From Hallerella sp963597395 (GTDB taxonomy: Bacteria; Fibrobacterota; Fibrobacteria; Fibrobacterales; Fibrobacteraceae), in NCBI GenBank assembly GCA_963597395.1, contig CAVBPX010000050.1, positions 1 through 17,865 of the forward strand: a DNA stretch of 17,865 nucleotides, in the 5' to 3' direction. Made by a program: the position numbers and the translations under genes. Shown here piece after piece: positions 15,788 to 17,865 of this stretch. Every line of letters begins with the position of its first letter. Positions within the stretch are counted from its first letter, which is position 1. The notes beneath the pieces were generated by a model. That model worked only from the letters and a program-made list of their open reading frames with translations, was not told the origin of the DNA and ran no database searches.

Positions 15788-16689
15788 GGCTTCTCCGAGT
15801 TCAAAAAGTGAAATTCGCTTCCGTCGCGGGAATGAACAAGACCCGCAATTTCAAGCTCTGTCAATATAGCTAAAAGTCTGGAGACCGGAAGTCCGGAATG
15901 GGCGCAAAGCGCCTCGACGGAGTGGGTGAATCCTGCATTTTCAAGAAAAAGTCTTTGGGCATCTTTGCCGAGGTCGATTCCCGTTTCGAAAATTTCCGAG
16001 GATGTCGGGTCGGAAAGCCTGCGTGCACCGCACAGTTCTGGGAAGCTTTCAAAGTCCCAGACGGGGTAAGCCCGCTTTTGAGAAATTTCGCGGTTCGGGC
16101 CTTGGGCGGTTTCGAAAAGAATGTTCCCGGGAACGCACAGGACGGGACGCCCGAGTTTTTGTGCGTGCCGTACGGTGTGCATGCCGCCGCCCGAGACCTT
16201 GCTTTCGACGAGCGTCGTGCTTTTGCAAAGTCCGGCGATGATGCGGTTTCTCGCCGGGAACGTGAATTTGGCCGGAGGAATTTTGGCCGGGTATTCCGTG
16301 AGGATTGCTCCGCCGCTTTCGAGAATTTTTTTTGCGAGCGCGCTGCGGGAACCTTCGAGGGGAACGTCTAACCCCTGGGCGATGACGGCGACCGTGGGAA
16401 TGCCTTCGGCGATGGCTGAGGTATGACAAAAACTGTCAATTCCCTGGGCGAGTCCGGAGACGACCACGGCGTCCGTTCCGCGGAGCCTTTGCACGAGCTT
16501 TCGACAGATGTCTTCGGCGTAAGGGCTTGGACGCCGCGTCCCGACCATTGCAATCCACGACCGGTCAAATTTTGGAAGCTCCCCGCGGACGTAAAGCCTT
16601 TCCGGCGGGTTTGAAAGTTCGAGGAGGGCCTCCGGGAAAAATTCTCTTTCGAGAATCCGGGTCGGAAAATTGCTAGTTTTGTGTTCCAT
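15784..16689 (-). CDS. dprA: DNA-processing protein DprA
   Basis: DprA binds incoming single-stranded DNA during natural transformation and loads RecA in the cytoplasm. The 301-residue protein holds the Rossmann-like DprA core: VGTRRPS (49-55), SGLAQGIDSFCH (78-89), FPARNRIIAGL (144-154), VSGGGMHTVRHA (165-176) and CVPGN (185-189). A C-terminal winged-helix domain follows (about 240-295, VEALCAHSGLPVSRLLAILTELEIAGLV). The N-terminal SAM-like domain of longer DprAs is absent. ATG 16689 has AAAGGA 7 nt upstream. Its start codon overlaps the divergent mazG start by 2 bp, and its stop overlaps the FtsB-like start. DprA is also found in bacteria not known to be transformable. Confidence 0.95.
   Translation of the reverse strand: MEHKTSNFPTRILEREFFPEALLELSNPPERLYVRGELPKFDRSWIAMVGTRRPSPYAEDICRKLVQRLRGTDAVVVSGLAQGIDSFCHTSAIAEGIPTVAVIAQGLDVPLEGSRSALAKKILESGGAILTEYPAKIPPAKFTFPARNRIIAGLCKSTTLVESKVSGGGMHTVRHAQKLGRPVLCVPGNILFETAQGPNREISQKRAYPVWDFESFPELCGARRLSDPTSSEIFETGIDLGKDAQRLFLENAGFTHSVEALCAHSGLPVSRLLAILTELEIAGLVHSRDGSEFHFLNSEKP
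16674..16681 (+). promoter_or_regulatory. TAGTTTTG promoter-like element before mazG
   Basis: An exact TAnnTTTG match ends 6 nt before the mazG ATG and lies inside the first codons of divergent dprA. No ribosome binding site separates it from the ATG, which suggests leaderless transcription of mazG. Confidence 0.4.
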
Positions 16690-17509
16690 GAAATATTCCT
16701 TTGCTGATCTTGTCGGTATTATGAAACGGCTCCGCTCGGAAGGCGGATGTCCGTGGGACAGGGAACAGACGACGCAAAGTCTCTTGCCCTATCTGATTGA
16801 AGAATCCTCGGAGTTTATCGATGCGGCGCAGGCGGGCGACAAGGCCCACATGTGCGAAGAGATCGGAGACGTGCTTTTTCAGGTCGTATTCCATGCGCAG
16901 GTAGCCCACGAACGCGGGGACTTTGATATTGACGATGTCGTGAACGCGGTGAGCGAAAAGATGGTGCGCCGCCATCCGCACGTTTTTGGAAATTCCCATG
17001 TGAGCGGGACGGGAGAGGTTCTTGCCCGCTGGGAAGAAATCAAGGCGACGGAAAAGAACAATGTCGGCCTGAAGGAAAAGTCGGCGATGGACAAGGTTTC
17101 GCGCAGCATGCCGACGCTTGCCCGTGCGCAGGAGATGGGACGTCGCGCGTGGAAGGACGGCTTTGACTGGAAATCCGACGAATCGGTTTTTGAAAAGGTT
17201 CGGGAGGAATACGGGGAGTTTCTCGACGAATACAAAAAGGCCTCGCCCGAAAATCCGAACAAGGACCGGATGGAAGAGGAATTCGGCGATTTGCTGTTTA
17301 CGCTGTGCCATCTCGCGAGGCATCTCGGGCTGAATGCGGAAACGGCCCTTATCCGCGCCAATTCCAAGTTTGACGCCCGCTACAGGACGCTCGAAAAACT
17401 GGCGAAATCCGAAAAGCCGGAAAAATCCCTTCGGGAGCATTCCCCCGAAGAGCTTCTCGCCCTGTGGAGCGAAGCCAAAAAGGCTTCTAGTCAAAAATCA
17501 GGTTGTTGA
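16688..17509 (+). CDS. mazG: Nucleoside triphosphate pyrophosphohydrolase MazG
   Basis: Hydrolyses (d)NTPs to monophosphates plus pyrophosphate in the cytoplasm, clearing aberrant nucleotides. The 273 residues match the usual two-domain length. The N-terminal domain has GGCPWDREQT (19-28) and the metal-binding set E38, E39, E42 with E58-x2-D61 (EESSEF, EEIGDVLF). The second domain repeats it with E173, E174, E177 and E198-x2-D201 (EEYGEFL, EEFGDLLF). ATG 16688 was chosen over an in-frame TTG at 16670 because MKYSFADLVGIMKRLR matches the family start. It diverges from dprA with overlapping start codons, and its 3' end overlaps the convergent small membrane protein gene by 23 bp. Confidence 0.96.
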   Translation: MKYSFADLVGIMKRLRSEGGCPWDREQTTQSLLPYLIEESSEFIDAAQAGDKAHMCEEIGDVLFQVVFHAQVAHERGDFDIDDVVNAVSEKMVRRHPHVFGNSHVSGTGEVLARWEEIKATEKNNVGLKEKSAMDKVSRSMPTLARAQEMGRRAWKDGFDWKSDESVFEKVREEYGEFLDEYKKASPENPNKDRMEEEFGDLLFTLCHLARHLGLNAETALIRANSKFDARYRTLEKLAKSEKPEKSLREHSPEELLALWSEAKKASSQKSGC

Positions 17510-17702
17510 CCGAAAGACCTACGAAAAAGACGAGCATGTAGCCATACCAAAGAACAGTGAGCGGGTAGTTCAGAACCCGCTTGGCCTTGCTGTCGATAGT
17601 CCGGTTCTTTTCGGCGATGCGAATCAGGTTGCGCCGAAAGTAGAAGATCGTCCCCGCCGTGCCGGCGAGTGAAAGAAGAATGAGAACGAGTCCGGAAAGC
17701 AT
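17487..17702 (-). CDS. Small two-helix membrane protein of unknown function
   Basis: A 71-residue protein with two predicted membrane helices (about 2-22, LSGLVLILLSLAGTAGTIFYF, and about 49-68, VLWYGYMLVFFVGLSVNNL) joined by a basic loop (RRNLIRIAEKNR). I do not recognise a family. ATG 17702 was chosen over an in-frame upstream start at 17780 because the extra 26 residues lie across a promoter-like TATCTTTG and repeat-derived sequence. The gene overlaps the end of mazG by 23 bp on the opposite strand. Support for it being real comes from the helix pattern, the promoter-like element and a compact position. Confidence 0.65.
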   Translation of the reverse strand: MLSGLVLILLSLAGTAGTIFYFRRNLIRIAEKNRTIDSKAKRVLNYPLTVLWYGYMLVFFVGLSVNNLIFD

Positions 17703-17706
17703 GGTG

Positions 17707-17714
17707 CAAAGATA
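17707..17714 (-). promoter_or_regulatory. TATCTTTG promoter-like element before the small membrane protein gene
   Basis: On the minus strand this exact TAnnTTTG match ends 4 nt before ATG 17702, which has no Shine-Dalgarno sequence. It predicts a leaderless mRNA and fixes the likely start. Confidence 0.45.
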
Positions 17715-17727
17715 TAAATTTTTGGTC

Positions 17728-17865
17728 ACCTCTAAAAATTCAATTTTCAAAAATTTGGTTGCGACGTTTCGCGCTGGCACTCATTCAAAGTGGCAAATAC
17801 CGAGAGTATTAGCCACTTTTCATTCCTGCCATCGCTTGGTCTCACTCAAATTTTCTTTACCAAAG
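17728..17865. repeat. Left-hand part and core of a MITE-like palindromic repeat
   Basis: The segment opens with ACCTCTAAAAATT (17728-17740), the inverse of 38-50 at the other window end. It contains a strong hairpin at 17787-17819 (14-bp stem with one mismatch), flanked by TGGCA (17775-17779) and TGCCA (17827-17831), and ends with the 36 bp shared with bases 1-36. Joining it to 37-50 gives an interrupted palindrome of roughly 150 bp. No transposase is present, so it would be non-autonomous. Confidence 0.55.
17787..17819. repeat. Strong hairpin at the core of the terminal repeat
   Basis: AAAGTGGCAAATAC and GTATTAGCCACTTT pair over 14 positions with a single A-A mismatch around a CGAGA loop. 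No T-run of terminator type follows on either strand, although TTTTCATT is downstream on the plus strand. It may form in RNA or as a cruciform within a mobile palindromic element. Confidence 0.8.

Noticed and set aside
17787..17819. Intrinsic terminator for mazG
   Set aside because: The hairpin is strong, but it lies 277 bp beyond the mazG stop, lacks a proper T-run and sits inside the terminal repeat.
1..17865. Small circular plasmid or phage genome, suggested by the terminal repeat
   Set aside because: No replication, partition, mobilisation or structural genes are present, while mutL, dprA, mazG and a division gene are. A chromosomal contig bounded by a repeat fits better.
1..17865. CRISPR array
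   Set aside because: No set of regularly spaced repeats was seen; the only direct repeat noted is the single pair at the window ends.

Overview
This window reads as chromosomal DNA from a Fibrobacter-like bacterium (Fibrobacterota, FCB group). That placement is an inference from three things. A regulator matches the TIGR02147 family, which is strongly expanded in Fibrobacter. A secreted GH9 cellulase is present. Several start codons are preceded by a TAnnTTTG-like element, the -7 promoter consensus described for Bacteroidota. I counted neither GC content nor phylogeny. Genes are tightly packed, with no gene-free stretch over 300 bp.

Left part (1-10440): a LacA/Maa-type sugar O-acetyltransferase (minus) diverges from a GH9 beta-1,4-glucanase (plus), followed by a fused B12-binding-type radical SAM/DUF2344 protein (plus). 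That gene ends head-on, with no gap, against a 1148-residue surface protein (minus) that combines a gluzincin-protease-like domain, a TolB-like propeller and a C-terminal beta-barrel. The surface-protein gene follows mutL on the minus strand. This MutL has lost the residues of the usual C-terminal endonuclease motifs.

Middle (10441-15479): a hypothetical gene has codon use like a highly expressed gene and a possible winged-helix tail. A 284-bp intergenic region follows, with two inverted repeats, a textbook intrinsic terminator that may end a small RNA, and a perfect 17-bp palindrome just upstream of a TIGR02147 regulator. The regulator overlaps a lipoprotein gene by ATGA, and an outer-membrane-barrel gene follows 30 bp later. 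This regulator-lipoprotein-OMP trio is the best candidate here for an undescribed surface system.

Right part (15491-17702): an FtsB/DivIC-like protein and DprA (minus, coupled by a 4-nt overlap) diverge from MazG (plus), with dprA and mazG start codons overlapping by 2 bp. A small two-helix membrane protein on the minus strand overlaps the 3' end of mazG.

The first and last 36 bases are identical. Near the right end is a strong hairpin, and a 13-bp motif occurs in opposite orientation near the two ends. The window is probably a contig bounded by copies of a palindromic MITE-like repeat, or an assembly circle; the housekeeping genes and the absence of replication genes argue against a plasmid.
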